Positions 54,291 through 63,971 are shown, counted from the first letter of the stretch. The stretch is DNA of 64,000 nucleotides from Thermoplasmata archaeon (GCA_020348445.1 CP070751.1:2412927-2476926); one strand, 5' to 3'. Translations and numbers: made by a program. The notes: generated from the sequence alone by a model not told the origin.

Positions 54291-57218
54291 ATGAGGCTAG
54301 AATTGAACAGAAAAAAGATTGCTCGTGGGCAATTGTCGATTTTAGTGGCATTTCTATTCGTATTCTCAATCATGGATGCGTTTTCCATGACTGTTTACAA
54401 TGAATCAGAAAGAAATGTCGCTTTCTTTGATTACGAGCCGCAAGACGACGGTAAACAACCTGATCCGCATGGTGTAAGATCCGAGGAGCCCATATGGTCG
54501 CCATATTCTGGCTCTCTACCCGATGCTCTTAGTTATTACAGCATAGATTTCGGTGATGTGAACAACGATGGCAAACTGGATATCGTTGTGGGCGGAGGCC
54601 AGAATCCAAGCAGTGATGGTATTCATTGTTGGGTGGGCGATGGATTTGGGGGATGGTCAGAAGAATCTTCTGGCTTACCAACATCGCAATGGCGTTCTGA
54701 TGTTGAGCTGGGTGATTTAAACAACGACGGTAAGCTCGATATCGCCTGCGGTGGACTGATATATACGGGCAACGGCGGAGCTGGTGGCCCTATGGTATGG
54801 ACATCGGAAAATAATCCTTCATACCCCTGGCTTGGCGTGGCCTTGGGTGATGTAAACAACGATGGAATATTGGATATTGCTGCTGGAACAGACAACTGGG
54901 GTATAAAGATCTGGGTGAGCAACGGCAAGGCAGGAGGCTCCTTTATATGGACCAATTCTTCTGGCGGTCTTCCTACATCTGGGCAGTATTATGGAACATA
55001 TCTTGGTGATGTGAACAACGACGGAAATCTCGATCTCGCCGCCGCAACTAACGAACAAGAAGGAATTAGGGTATGGACAGGCAATGGAGAATCCGGCTCC
55101 TCAGCACTTTGGACCGATGTATCAACATCAACTGGCCTGCCCACTACAGGGGATTATTCTCAGGTTTGCTTTGGAGATGCGAACAACGATGGAAAACTGG
55201 ATGTCGCCGGCTCAAAACGATCTGGGGGTGTTAAGTTCTACAAGGGCAACGGTGGCGAAGGTGGATTTTCATGGGTTGAAGAATCAAATGGTCTTGCAAC
55301 AACTAATTGGTATTATGGTCTTGCCTTTGGCGATGTAAACAACGATGGGAACCTAGACCTCGTGGGAGCCAACTATACTGGAAGAGGTTTAGAAGTCTGG
55401 CTGGGAGATGGAGGTTCAGGAGGTTCTGTGGATTGGAGCCCTGCAAGGGAAGGATTACTTGACATCTCAAATGCCCTGGATTTATGCCTAGGAGATGTGA
55501 ACAACGACGGACGGCTCGATATCGGGGTCACATCAGAGATGATGGGAATCCAGGTTTGGGCGGGCAATTTACCGGATTTGGCGATTACTGGTTGGACCTC
55601 AGTCTCTTCTGGGCTTCCAACAAGTTCCGGCTATTATGACGTGATTTTCGGCGATATAAATCATGACGGTAAATTGGACCTCGCCGGAGCAGGTAAAGAC
55701 AATCAAGGTATAGGAGTATGGCTGGGAGATGGAACAGGTAATTGGGCTGAAGTATCTGATTTTGATCTTCCCTCAAATGGAGACTATTGTGGGGTGAGAT
55801 TGAAGGATGTGAATCATGATGGTAATTTGGATTTAATTGCCTCAAGCGATGATCAACTCGGTGTTCTGATATGGCCTGGTGATGGGACAGGTGGTTTTGG
55901 TGCAGGCTCAGGGCCAACTGATCCGGCAAGCCCCCCTAATATGGCGGGAGTGGAGGTTGCCGATATCAATTGCGACGGCAATGTGGATATCGCTACCTGT
56001 TATTATGAGCCTCCTCAATCTGGAGATAAGGTATATGCCTGGCTTGGTGATGGAAGTGGTGGATGGGGATCTGATATTGGTCCTCCAGTAGAGCTAGGTT
56101 TTGATGATGTGGCTCTCGGGGATGTGGATCATGATGGGAAAATAGATCTATTAGCAACAGCCCATATGCAGGGATACAGGTTCTGGTTGGGAGATGGTAC
56201 TGGGGGATGGAGTTTGCAACCTCAAAATGGTCTACCCTCATCCAGTGGGATTGGAGGCCTGGGAGTCTGCTTTGGTGATGTGAACCATGATGGAGATTTA
56301 GACATTGCTGTGGGTTCATGGGCGGGCTCTTACGGTGTGCGGGTTTATACCAGTGATGGTGGAGATGGTGGAGCTGTGGATTGGGTAAATGACTCTGTGG
56401 GCCTGCCAACGGTGGGAACCTACGGAGGGGTGGAGTTTGGAGATATAAACAATGACGGTAACCTTGACATTCTTTCCGCAAATGCGGGAGGAGGACAAAG
56501 TAATGGCATCAGCCTGGCTTTAGGAAATGGAGGTGAAGGCGGATCAATGGTATGGACTGACTCCAGCCTTCCAGATCTTCCTTTGTCTGGTAATTATTGG
56601 GGCGTTGCTTTGGGAGATATCAACAACGATGGTATTCTTGACATAGCCATATCCTCAGCAAATACTGGTATTAGGGTGTATATCACTCAAACCCAGCCAA
56701 CCTATCAAATCAACCTTCTAGAGGGTTGGAACCTCATATCCCTGCCTTTAATCCAGTCAGATCCTACCGTGTATAACGTCCTTGGATCCATTTCTGGAGA
56801 ATACAAGGCAGTGCAATGCTACGATACAGATGATGCAAACGATCCCTGGAAACACTATAATCCCGATAAACCCTCACAACTCAACGATTTGACAGATTTG
56901 GACCATACCATGGGGATCTGGATATATATCACTGAACCTGGCGGAACCACGCTAACAGTATATGGAGGTCAATTTAGTGGTGGACAATCAATTACAATAC
57001 GCCCGGGTTGGAATCTTGCTGGATTTCCCTCACAAACAGACAAACTTCGAGATGTCGCTCTAAATAATACTGTATCCGATATCGATTATGTCGGGTATTT
57101 TGATGCGTCAACAGATAGATTTGTGATATTAACTGACAGCGATTACATGGAAGTAGGTAGAGGCTACTATATTCATTCGACAAATCCCTCTGATATCGTA
57201 TGGAATGTTCCCCTTTAG
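54291..57218 (+). CDS. Secreted FG-GAP/VCBS-repeat protein with divergent terminal GWNL module
   Basis: This is a 975-residue protein; GAGGGG lies six bases before the ATG. Signal peptide about 15-35. About fourteen FG-GAP/VCBS-type units fill residues about 80-800, each with G.GDVNNDGKLDI and a preceding strand ending VWLGDG, enough for two seven-bladed propellers; the Asp loops should bind Ca2+. The terminal module (about 807-975) is a distant version of the one in the other secreted proteins: GWNLISLPLIQSDP and PGWNLAGFPS mark its two halves, but SRPWLHWH is replaced by DPWKHYN. No C-terminal helix. It is the last of the plus-strand surface-protein run and convergent with the small Cys-rich membrane gene. 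Confidence 0.86.
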   Translation: MRLELNRKKIARGQLSILVAFLFVFSIMDAFSMTVYNESERNVAFFDYEPQDDGKQPDPHGVRSEEPIWSPYSGSLPDALSYYSIDFGDVNNDGKLDIVVGGGQNPSSDGIHCWVGDGFGGWSEESSGLPTSQWRSDVELGDLNNDGKLDIACGGLIYTGNGGAGGPMVWTSENNPSYPWLGVALGDVNNDGILDIAAGTDNWGIKIWVSNGKAGGSFIWTNSSGGLPTSGQYYGTYLGDVNNDGNLDLAAATNEQEGIRVWTGNGESGSSALWTDVSTSTGLPTTGDYSQVCFGDANNDGKLDVAGSKRSGGVKFYKGNGGEGGFSWVEESNGLATTNWYYGLAFGDVNNDGNLDLVGANYTGRGLEVWLGDGGSGGSVDWSPAREGLLDISNALDLCLGDVNNDGRLDIGVTSEMMGIQVWAGNLPDLAITGWTSVSSGLPTSSGYYDVIFGDINHDGKLDLAGAGKDNQGIGVWLGDGTGNWAEVSDFDLPSNGDYCGVRLKDVNHDGNLDLIASSDDQLGVLIWPGDGTGGFGAGSGPTDPASPPNMAGVEVADINCDGNVDIATCYYEPPQSGDKVYAWLGDGSGGWGSDIGPPVELGFDDVALGDVDHDGKIDLLATAHMQGYRFWLGDGTGGWSLQPQNGLPSSSGIGGLGVCFGDVNHDGDLDIAVGSWAGSYGVRVYTSDGGDGGAVDWVNDSVGLPTVGTYGGVEFGDINNDGNLDILSANAGGGQSNGISLALGNGGEGGSMVWTDSSLPDLPLSGNYWGVALGDINNDGILDIAISSANTGIRVYITQTQPTYQINLLEGWNLISLPLIQSDPTVYNVLGSISGEYKAVQCYDTDDANDPWKHYNPDKPSQLNDLTDLDHTMGIWIYITEPGGTTLTVYGGQFSGGQSITIRPGWNLAGFPSQTDKLRDVALNNTVSDIDYVGYFDASTDRFVILTDSDYMEVGRGYYIHSTNPSDIVWNVPL

Positions 57219-57294
57219 TTCTACGAATCCAAGCATAAATGCTCCTTTTCATATTATTGAAATATTAGAACAAGATAATGGGAAGATAGGAGGG

Positions 57295-57774
57295 TTACCC
57301 CTTTCTTTTCTTAAAACCTGCCATCCTGGGACAGCTGTCTTTCAAATTGCAATCCTCGCATCCATATTTTTTTGTAATGACAGGTAGCATAATGAATCCC
57401 ATTATTATGAAGATGGAAAATAGGACAAGAAGTGTGATAGAGAATTCATAGTAGAGAAGGTATATCCCAGCTAAAACGGGGAGGATCCATGATGGAAAGA
57501 CAATACCAATATGCCTTCTGAACGTATCATTGAATTTCTTTGAATCTCTCTCTTTAAAAAGCTTGGCTGCTACCCTAGCATATCCACTTGGACATTTTGG
57601 ATTATCAAAATGAGGGCAATGGGCGCAAATGAATCTCATGAACCAAAGGGTGCTGAAAATGCAATACAGGACATAGACCAAAAAAAACAACCAACCCAAA
57701 AATAACATGATAACGGCCCCGAGCGCATATGTGGAAAATGTGGGTAAGTTATGCAATACCTTATTTGCTCCCAT
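57295..57774 (-). CDS. Small Cys-rich integral membrane protein, family not recognised
   Basis: This is a 159-residue protein with about four hydrophobic helices (about 17-45 as a long or double segment, 92-108 and 111-131). Two Cys-rich segments lie outside the membrane: C50, C53 and C61 (CAHCPHFDNPKC) and C139, C142 and C148 (CEDCNLKDSCP). The six Cys, each group followed by Pro, suggest a bound [4Fe-4S] cluster or metal site rather than disulfides alone. GGAGGAAAG precedes the ATG. It lies 93 bases after the NifB homologue on the same strand and could share its transcript. I cannot assign a function. Confidence 0.7.
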   Translation of the reverse strand: MGANKVLHNLPTFSTYALGAVIMLFLGWLFFLVYVLYCIFSTLWFMRFICAHCPHFDNPKCPSGYARVAAKLFKERDSKKFNDTFRRHIGIVFPSWILPVLAGIYLLYYEFSITLLVLFSIFIIMGFIMLPVITKKYGCEDCNLKDSCPRMAGFKKRKG

Positions 57775-57867
57775 GAATTTCTTTCCTCCATTTTACTATC
57801 TTGGGCAATTTGTTGTTACATTTCTCCAATATACGCATATTTCAATTAAACGAAATACAATATGAAA

Positions 57868-58707
57868 TTATATCTTATCTTTAGAATCTAACCCAGGAAT
57901 CCCACATGCATCTGCCCTACACTGTTTACATGCTCTGAATATGGGAATTATGCTCTCGCATGCCTCTCGGGAAGCGATAAGCTCATCACAGGTTGGAGCC
58001 CTAAGATGTTTGAATTCTCCTAAAGGAATCAAGGGCATAATATTCATTATAAAGACACCCCGTTTTTGAATTTCATAGGCGATATCCTTTACATGTTCCA
58101 GATTTATTTCAGGAATAAGCACGGTGTTGACCTTGGTCAAGAATCCCAATTCAGAGGCAATTTCCAGGCCTTCAAGCTGCTTTGATACAAGAACCTCAGC
58201 CCCTTCAATGCCACTTAGTATGTTACCCTCCACTATAGAATATGAAGAGATTTTCGAGGCGACTTCTGGATCAACTGCATTTATTGTTAGTGTAAGGGAT
58301 TTCACATTAAGTTCTTTTAAGATCCTGGCTTTCTCGGGTAAAAGAAGACCGTTTGTACAAACGCATAATTTTAAGTCCGGGAAATTCTCCCCAACTAGCC
58401 TCAGGGTCTCTAATGTCTCTTGATTGTAAAGAGGTTCACCAGGACCTGAGATACCCACAACTGCCATAGAAGGATTCTTTTCCATTGCCTTCTCTACAGC
58501 CAAAATTGCTTCTTCTGGCTTTATCAATTCATAAGCCAATCCAGGGCGCGAACTATGATAATAAGGTGAGACCTTCCTGTCACAATATTTACAGGCTATG
58601 TTGCATTTTGGTGCTACGGGAAGGTGGATTCTCCCAATCTTGTGATGCGCCTGTGTACTGTAACACGGATGTGATTGAGAAAGCTCTATTATATCACCAT
58701 TTAACAA
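57868..58707 (-). CDS. nifB: NifB-like radical SAM protein (nitrogenase cofactor precursor synthase homologue)
   Basis: This 279-residue protein has the NifB core from end to end. It shows HPCYS at 13-17 and AHHKIGRIHLPVAPKC leading to the radical-SAM CxxxCxxC (C35, C39, C42). It also has SRPG at about 53-56, GPGEPL near 107, CTNGL, TINAVDPEV, a QLEGL helix, KVNTVLIPEIN, NIMPLIPLG and the C-terminal CKQCRADACG (C260, C263). Known NifB proteins use these Cys to bind the SAM cluster and the two [4Fe-4S] substrate clusters that are fused with carbide to make the NifB cofactor. The start is TTG 58707 with AAGGAG upstream. It has no NifX-like extension. No nifH, D, K, E or N is in the window, so its product here may serve another enzyme. 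Confidence 0.85.
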   Translation of the reverse strand: MLNGDIIELSQSHPCYSTQAHHKIGRIHLPVAPKCNIACKYCDRKVSPYYHSSRPGLAYELIKPEEAILAVEKAMEKNPSMAVVGISGPGEPLYNQETLETLRLVGENFPDLKLCVCTNGLLLPEKARILKELNVKSLTLTINAVDPEVASKISSYSIVEGNILSGIEGAEVLVSKQLEGLEIASELGFLTKVNTVLIPEINLEHVKDIAYEIQKRGVFIMNIMPLIPLGEFKHLRAPTCDELIASREACESIIPIFRACKQCRADACGIPGLDSKDKI

Positions 58708-58791
58708 GCATATTTCTCCTTAAGTCTGCCCGTTCAATACATGATTTTATTTATAAAATTTGGCTTTTAAATATCTTCTTTATCTTCTTTT

Positions 58792-60207
58792 TCAGCCCTC
58801 TTTTCTTTTTTTCATAGCCCTATTTTTTAATTCTATTGAGATCATTATCAATACCAATGATAAGACTGCAATCCAAATAACAGTAATTATGATCCTGTCC
58901 CTTACAACCCAGCATTTACTTGATCGATTACCATCCCCTGAGGTTGTATCATTCCCGTTGTCTGGTGGGGGTTCACTTTCACCATCTTCGCCATCTTCGC
59001 CATCTTCACCATCCTCTCCATCTCCACCATCTCCATCATTTCCTCCATTTCCTCCGTTTCCGTTGTCAGGTTCGGGAGGTTTTGAGGAATTAAAGGCATA
59101 AATTGTTTTTAATGAATTGCCAACAAAAATATATCCCTCTGATATGGCCGCAGACGACAGTATTTCACCCCCAGTGATATAAGACCATATCAAATCGCCG
59201 TTTGTCGCATTCAGTGCATAAAAAATTCCTTGGGATTCACCTATAAAGATTATTTCATCAGCAATTGAGGGCGAAGCATCTACAACATCATTTGTTTCAA
59301 ACTCCCATTTCAGTTGCCCTGTTTCTGCATCAAGAGCCCTAACCTTGTTATCCCTTGCTCCAAAGAACACCTTACCATACGCAATTGTGGCTGTGGAGAC
59401 TGTTTCTGCCCCAAGTGTGAAATTCCAAATCTCCCTACCTGTATATAGGTCGAGACAGTACATCTTTTGAGCATAATTGCCAAAGTAAACCTTATTCTCA
59501 AAAATGGACGGGGAAGCCACTATGAAGCCCTTTGTTTCAAACTCCCAAATGACTTCAGCTGTGTGTATGTTGTAACTCCGAAGAATATTATCACATCCCC
59601 CTACTAGGACCATGTCATCAGATACAGCTGCAGAACCTAAAATGTAAGATCCTGCAGTTGAATTCCATTCCTTTTCGCCGGATGATGCATTTAATGCATA
59701 TAACATACCGTCATGGGAACCTATGAAAACCTTGGCATTCCCAAAGGTGGGAGAGCCTTCGATATCTCCATTAGTTGAAAAGTTCCAGAGTTCAGATCCT
59801 GTGTTCGCGTCCAATGCATATAATCTTCCATTAGTGGATCCAATATATAGGATTTCATCAACTACCAAAGGGGAGGATTTTACAGTTCCTGTGATTTGGT
59901 GTTTCCATGATAAATTACCAGTTTTCATCTCTAATGCATATACCCATCCATCATCAGAGCCAACATAGACTGTCCCGTTTACTACCACAGGTGAGGATTT
60001 CACAGCCCCAGTTGTGTTGTATGTCCAAAATAACTCGGTTTCATTTCTCAATAAACTGGATGTATAACCTGTATTCTGTGAATCATAACAGAATTGTGGC
60101 CAATCATCCTGTCCAACTGTGTTATAAACTGTAAAACTCATGGTTGAAAAGGACATGAGAATGATAATCGTGGATAATACATTAAATGTCCGCACTCCGC
60201 TTTTCAT
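58792..60207 (-). CDS. Membrane-anchored PQQ-like (BamB-type) propeller with Asp/Glu/Gly linker
   Basis: This is a 471-residue protein. Signal peptide about 8-28. Seven or more PQQ-type blades (about 35-370) follow the pattern SSPVVVNGTVYVGSDDGWVYALEMKTG..W. A low-complexity linker of GDGED repeats (about 382-410), one membrane helix (about 443-463) and a basic end (KNRAMKKRKEG) follow. ATG 60207 is chosen; a farther start at 60231 would overlap the TATA box at 60232-60239. That box lies 25-32 bases before this ATG, so the mRNA is probably leaderless. The blades resemble those of the 32598 protein. It is a single gene on the minus strand after the ABC permease. Confidence 0.85.
   Translation of the reverse strand: MKSGVRTFNVLSTIIILMSFSTMSFTVYNTVGQDDWPQFCYDSQNTGYTSSLLRNETELFWTYNTTGAVKSSPVVVNGTVYVGSDDGWVYALEMKTGNLSWKHQITGTVKSSPLVVDEILYIGSTNGRLYALDANTGSELWNFSTNGDIEGSPTFGNAKVFIGSHDGMLYALNASSGEKEWNSTAGSYILGSAAVSDDMVLVGGCDNILRSYNIHTAEVIWEFETKGFIVASPSIFENKVYFGNYAQKMYCLDLYTGREIWNFTLGAETVSTATIAYGKVFFGARDNKVRALDAETGQLKWEFETNDVVDASPSIADEIIFIGESQGIFYALNATNGDLIWSYITGGEILSSAAISEGYIFVGNSLKTIYAFNSSKPPEPDNGNGGNGGNDGDGGDGEDGEDGEDGEDGESEPPPDNGNDTTSGDGNRSSKCWVVRDRIIITVIWIAVLSLVLIMISIELKNRAMKKRKEG
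58980..59062 (-). repeat. Low-complexity GAAGATGGC-type repeat in the propeller linker
   Basis: Near-perfect 9-base units (GAAGATGGC and variants) encode the Gly-Glu-Asp linker before the membrane helix. Such tracts can change length by slippage; the frame is intact here. Confidence 0.65.
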
Positions 60208-60231
60208 CGATACTATAGATAGAAATAACAA

Positions 60232-60239
60232 TTATAAAA
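60232..60239 (-). promoter_or_regulatory. TATA box of the 58792-60207 gene
   Basis: On the minus strand GTTTTATAAT places a TATA box 25-32 bases before the ATG at 60207, as expected for a leaderless archaeal transcript. No Shine-Dalgarno sequence is visible. Confidence 0.5.
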
Positions 60240-60266
60240 CCCTTTCTGGTTTTTTCAATGATATTC

Positions 60267-63200
60267 TCATTCAGATGTCCTTATCGCATTGGAAACTTCC
60301 ATTTTTGAGGCCTTTAATATGGGTATCAGGGCAGAAATCATTGCCACGATGTACGATATCAATAATATCCCTGCGACATACAGCCAAGGCCAACTACCAA
60401 AATCAATATTCATCCTTAAAAGATAAACACTGGAGGCAATAATCCCACTGAGTGTACCTATGATGATTCCTGATAAAATCACATATGAATTCTCCAAGAA
60501 AAGAGATTTCATGAGGGTCCCTTTTGAAAATCCTATGGCCCTGAGAATACCCATTTCCCTTCTTCTCTCAAGGGTGTTTCTTGCGGCGACAATGCCAAAG
60601 CCTAGGGTGCCTATTATAAGGCCAAACAATAGAATGACCTGGAATATGGAAATGTAGGTGTTTTCAATGAGAATATTCTCCACAACCACTGACTCAACTG
60701 AATATGCGTCAAAACCATATGCGGAAAGTGCACTCTCAAGTTCAGTCATCTGCGGTTTTAAATTGCTGGCCTCTGATTTGAAAAGGAACAAATCGTACCC
60801 GTTATCAGTGGGATACAGAACATCGAAATTCTCGTCCCAGATTATCAGACTCCCTTGAAATATCGAGTTTCCTATAATACCCACGATTTTCAAGGATACG
60901 GTATTTCCCATCTCGTCCACAATCGTAATTGTGGAGCCCAAATCAAGTCCAAGGATCCATACTATTGTATTATAATCCCCAATTGCGGGAATTTCATCGT
61001 CTTCCTTTGATTCCTGAAGAAGTAACCAGGGATTATCCTCACCATCCCCCAGATCCTCATGATTGATGAAAACGAATGAATTGTCCCAAAAAAAGGATTT
61101 GTTGGCTCCTATTAATCTCGGACTTGCTGCCCGATTTAAATTAGAGCATGTGCCCCCCAAATCGCCTTTGGTTTTGAACTGCGTGATTTCAAGCTCATTA
61201 AACACATTCGATGAAATCCCGCTTTTTTGTCTTGAGCCTGAGTCTGCAAGGTCAGCGAATATGGGATTCACGCCCTCACCCATTATCTGATAACCTCCCC
61301 CGCTTTCTGAAACAGCCTTTTCAACATCGTAAATTGCTCCTTGGAGGTTTATGGTCAGGCTCACCAAAACGAACAATGTCAAGGAGAAAAGAAATACAGA
61401 GAACATAGTTCTTTTTGGTCTTCTGGCAGCGTTCTTAATGGAGAATTGCAAAAGCCATCTCTTTCCATGTTGTATTGGTATCTCTTTTTCTTCCTTACCA
61501 TATTCCCACGTTACTTTCACAAGAAAGTGGTGAAAGACAAGTATAAATCCACAAAGCAGCATAAATCCGGAAATAAAGAACAGCTCGATTACAGGCACTA
61601 TATCTGCAAAATAAGAGGTAAGAATTAGTGTATAAATCACCAAGGCCAAACCTGCCCAAAATTCGATATTTTTTTTATGTCTTATCCCTATAAATCCCCG
61701 TGCAGAAAAAATTAGAATCACAGGCCCCAAACCAAGGGTCACAAATCCTAGTTCGCTTTGAAATCCATTCCCAATAAGAACGGGCAAAACCAGTATTATC
61801 AAACCTATAATCCCAAAAAAGGATGGTAAGAAGATGCTCTTTTTCTCCTCCCTTGCAGACAATCCATACCTAAGAGCTCCCGCCACGGTCCTCCTTCCCT
61901 CATACCAAAGTGCAAGGAACATAGTAAAAATAGAGATAAGAATCCCCAGAGAGAAACCTACCACCAGACTATCCAATGTATAATAGAATCTCACCTGTGA
62001 ACCCTCCATTATGGACGACCAAAAAGTATTCATTCCAGTAATAAGAAAAACTCCAAATAAAAGACCTAAAATCACACCAAAGACTCCACCTACAATTGAG
62101 AGAATTGTACCCTCCACAAGAAATATATGATTTATTGATCGTTTTCTGAAACCCAGGGCCCTTAAAGTCGCATTCTCTGTCATCCTGGATTCTATTCTCA
62201 AGGTAATTAAAAGTACGATAAGTACGGCTGCCGCGATAATACAGGCTGCGCTGAAGGCGAGGAACATCTGCGTGAAGATATCGATTCCTTGGGCTGATTC
62301 AAGGGCATCCAGCTTCACTGCTTTTATCGAGATAGAGGCCTCGTCTGCACCAATGAAATTGTTTAATATATCCTCCACTTGTTGTGTCAATTCTGATAAA
62401 CTCGAGTCCTGCTTAGGTATCATTCTGACCTGGGTAATATTGCCTATATCTGTGTTCCACAGATTTGTTCCCTGTGCAAAACCAATAAATGCCTTTGGTG
62501 TCCCCTCGTAATCCTGCCAATATCTCTCATCGTCATTTGTAATTAAATCCAGGTTCATGGGAAAAGGCGGGTCCCAGTCGAAGGCGCTCATCTTACCTTC
62601 TATTCCTGGAAAGGATGGCATAAGCATTCTGTCATCGGCCTTTCCTTGCATATCTACGATATATTTTACAGTGAAGTTCTTTGTAAGATACCTAATGTTG
62701 TAGAACTCGTCCATAACAGAGTAGTTCATGGCCACTGTGTCCTCAACATCTGCCTGTAATCTTTCTGCCACCCAATTATTTATAATAATCTCATCTTCCG
62801 CCAATGAACCCTCGATTTCCTGGGTGCTTCCATTTAAGGTGAACAAACCGAATTCATTATCGAGATTTGGATCAAAGGCTGTTATAGTGGAGTAGGGCAC
62901 ATACCTATCACCCAGGGATAGTGTATTCCAAAAGTAGGTTAAGATTTGTGATGTTGCCTTCAATGTGGTAATAGAGGGATGGTTGCTTATAAGTTCAAGG
63001 TAATCATATGAAAAAAAGATGTCAGCAGACTCCAGTGCCAAGTAATTCTTACCAGTATTTTGAAGTAACCTGAATCCTGCCTCTTCATAACCAATTGCAT
63101 CATCGAGGGCGCTTCTTAGAGTTTTAGAAACATCATTGCACAGTTTTTCACCTTCTCTTTCATCTCCTGTATTAGAGACGAGAATCATGTTCATGGAATC

Positions 63201-63971
63201 CTCTGAATTGAAAAGCAATTGAAGGCTCTCGATATTCACATATATGTTTTGTGGTGTATTTCTGTTGGCATTTAACTGGAACCTTCCCATACCCTCAGAG
63301 GAAACGACATCTTTTACCTCCAACTGAACCTTGAGGTTGGTGTTCTTTTGTTCACCCAGGAAAATTGCCTCAAATACCTGATCCAATCTGGCAAAGGAAA
63401 TGTTGATCTTTTCCCCTTTTCCCACACCTATTTCGGATGCTACATCCTCGTTAATGAAAACTTCATTTATACCCAGGGAGAAATCAAGTTGTATCCCCTC
63501 TACTGATAACATGGAGCCAAATTCAAAAAAGGCTTCGTTGATACCGATTAAGTTGGCTTTTGTTGTTCTCGCCCCTGTACTTGGGCTTTCAGCAATTCCC
63601 TTCATGTAAATTATGGGTGCAAGGTGATCCACATCATCCATGAGGTCATTGTTGTCCATCAAGGAATCAAGGATAGAGCCAGAAAACAGTCTGTCTGATG
63701 TGATTATCTCATCCACTTCACCCAGATTATCGTAAGCTGCGTCAGTTATACTAGCTCTGAGAGAATCCCCTGAGATGAGGGAACCGGTAATTACCAAGGT
63801 ACTTATGCAGGTTGCAGCTATCAAAGCCAAATTTGTTTTGGCATGGCCCCTAAGAGACCTTATGGCTATTGTGACTACCTGCGGTTGTAAAATTCCAAGG
63901 CCAAGGACTCCAGCCACCGTAATCAGAAATAATACAAATAATATCAGGGCACCAATACCAAGGCCGCTCAT
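60267..63971 (-). CDS. Large ABC-transporter permease with two FtsX/MacB-type units
   Basis: This is a 1234-residue membrane protein. Helices near 8-30 and 48-68 flank a basic connector (RSLRGHAKT). A large extracytoplasmic MacB-type domain extends to about 545. A first FtsX core follows (about 560-680, with LRIESRMTENATLRALGFRKRSI), then further helices to about 810. A second connector (KNAARRPKRTM, near 850) and second extracytoplasmic domain come next, then a C-terminal FtsX core (about 1110-1230) with NTLERRREMGILRAIGFSKGTL, the coupling sequence that touches the ATPase. This architecture suits export or extraction of lipids, lipoproteins or peptides. The partner ATPase is not in the window and may lie just beyond 64000. 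AGGTGAT precedes the ATG. Confidence 0.88.
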   Translation of the reverse strand: MSGLGIGALILFVLFLITVAGVLGLGILQPQVVTIAIRSLRGHAKTNLALIAATCISTLVITGSLISGDSLRASITDAAYDNLGEVDEIITSDRLFSGSILDSLMDNNDLMDDVDHLAPIIYMKGIAESPSTGARTTKANLIGINEAFFEFGSMLSVEGIQLDFSLGINEVFINEDVASEIGVGKGEKINISFARLDQVFEAIFLGEQKNTNLKVQLEVKDVVSSEGMGRFQLNANRNTPQNIYVNIESLQLLFNSEDSMNMILVSNTGDEREGEKLCNDVSKTLRSALDDAIGYEEAGFRLLQNTGKNYLALESADIFFSYDYLELISNHPSITTLKATSQILTYFWNTLSLGDRYVPYSTITAFDPNLDNEFGLFTLNGSTQEIEGSLAEDEIIINNWVAERLQADVEDTVAMNYSVMDEFYNIRYLTKNFTVKYIVDMQGKADDRMLMPSFPGIEGKMSAFDWDPPFPMNLDLITNDDERYWQDYEGTPKAFIGFAQGTNLWNTDIGNITQVRMIPKQDSSLSELTQQVEDILNNFIGADEASISIKAVKLDALESAQGIDIFTQMFLAFSAACIIAAAVLIVLLITLRIESRMTENATLRALGFRKRSINHIFLVEGTILSIVGGVFGVILGLLFGVFLITGMNTFWSSIMEGSQVRFYYTLDSLVVGFSLGILISIFTMFLALWYEGRRTVAGALRYGLSAREEKKSIFLPSFFGIIGLIILVLPVLIGNGFQSELGFVTLGLGPVILIFSARGFIGIRHKKNIEFWAGLALVIYTLILTSYFADIVPVIELFFISGFMLLCGFILVFHHFLVKVTWEYGKEEKEIPIQHGKRWLLQFSIKNAARRPKRTMFSVFLFSLTLFVLVSLTINLQGAIYDVEKAVSESGGGYQIMGEGVNPIFADLADSGSRQKSGISSNVFNELEITQFKTKGDLGGTCSNLNRAASPRLIGANKSFFWDNSFVFINHEDLGDGEDNPWLLLQESKEDDEIPAIGDYNTIVWILGLDLGSTITIVDEMGNTVSLKIVGIIGNSIFQGSLIIWDENFDVLYPTDNGYDLFLFKSEASNLKPQMTELESALSAYGFDAYSVESVVVENILIENTYISIFQVILLFGLIIGTLGFGIVAARNTLERRREMGILRAIGFSKGTLMKSLFLENSYVILSGIIIGTLSGIIASSVYLLRMNIDFGSWPWLYVAGILLISYIVAMISALIPILKASKMEVSNAIRTSE

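Noticed and set aside
7789-57218. Mobile element or genomic island carrying the surface genes
   Set aside because: No integrase, transposase, terminal repeats or tRNA-flanked att-like sites were found; the repeated DNA lies within coding modules.
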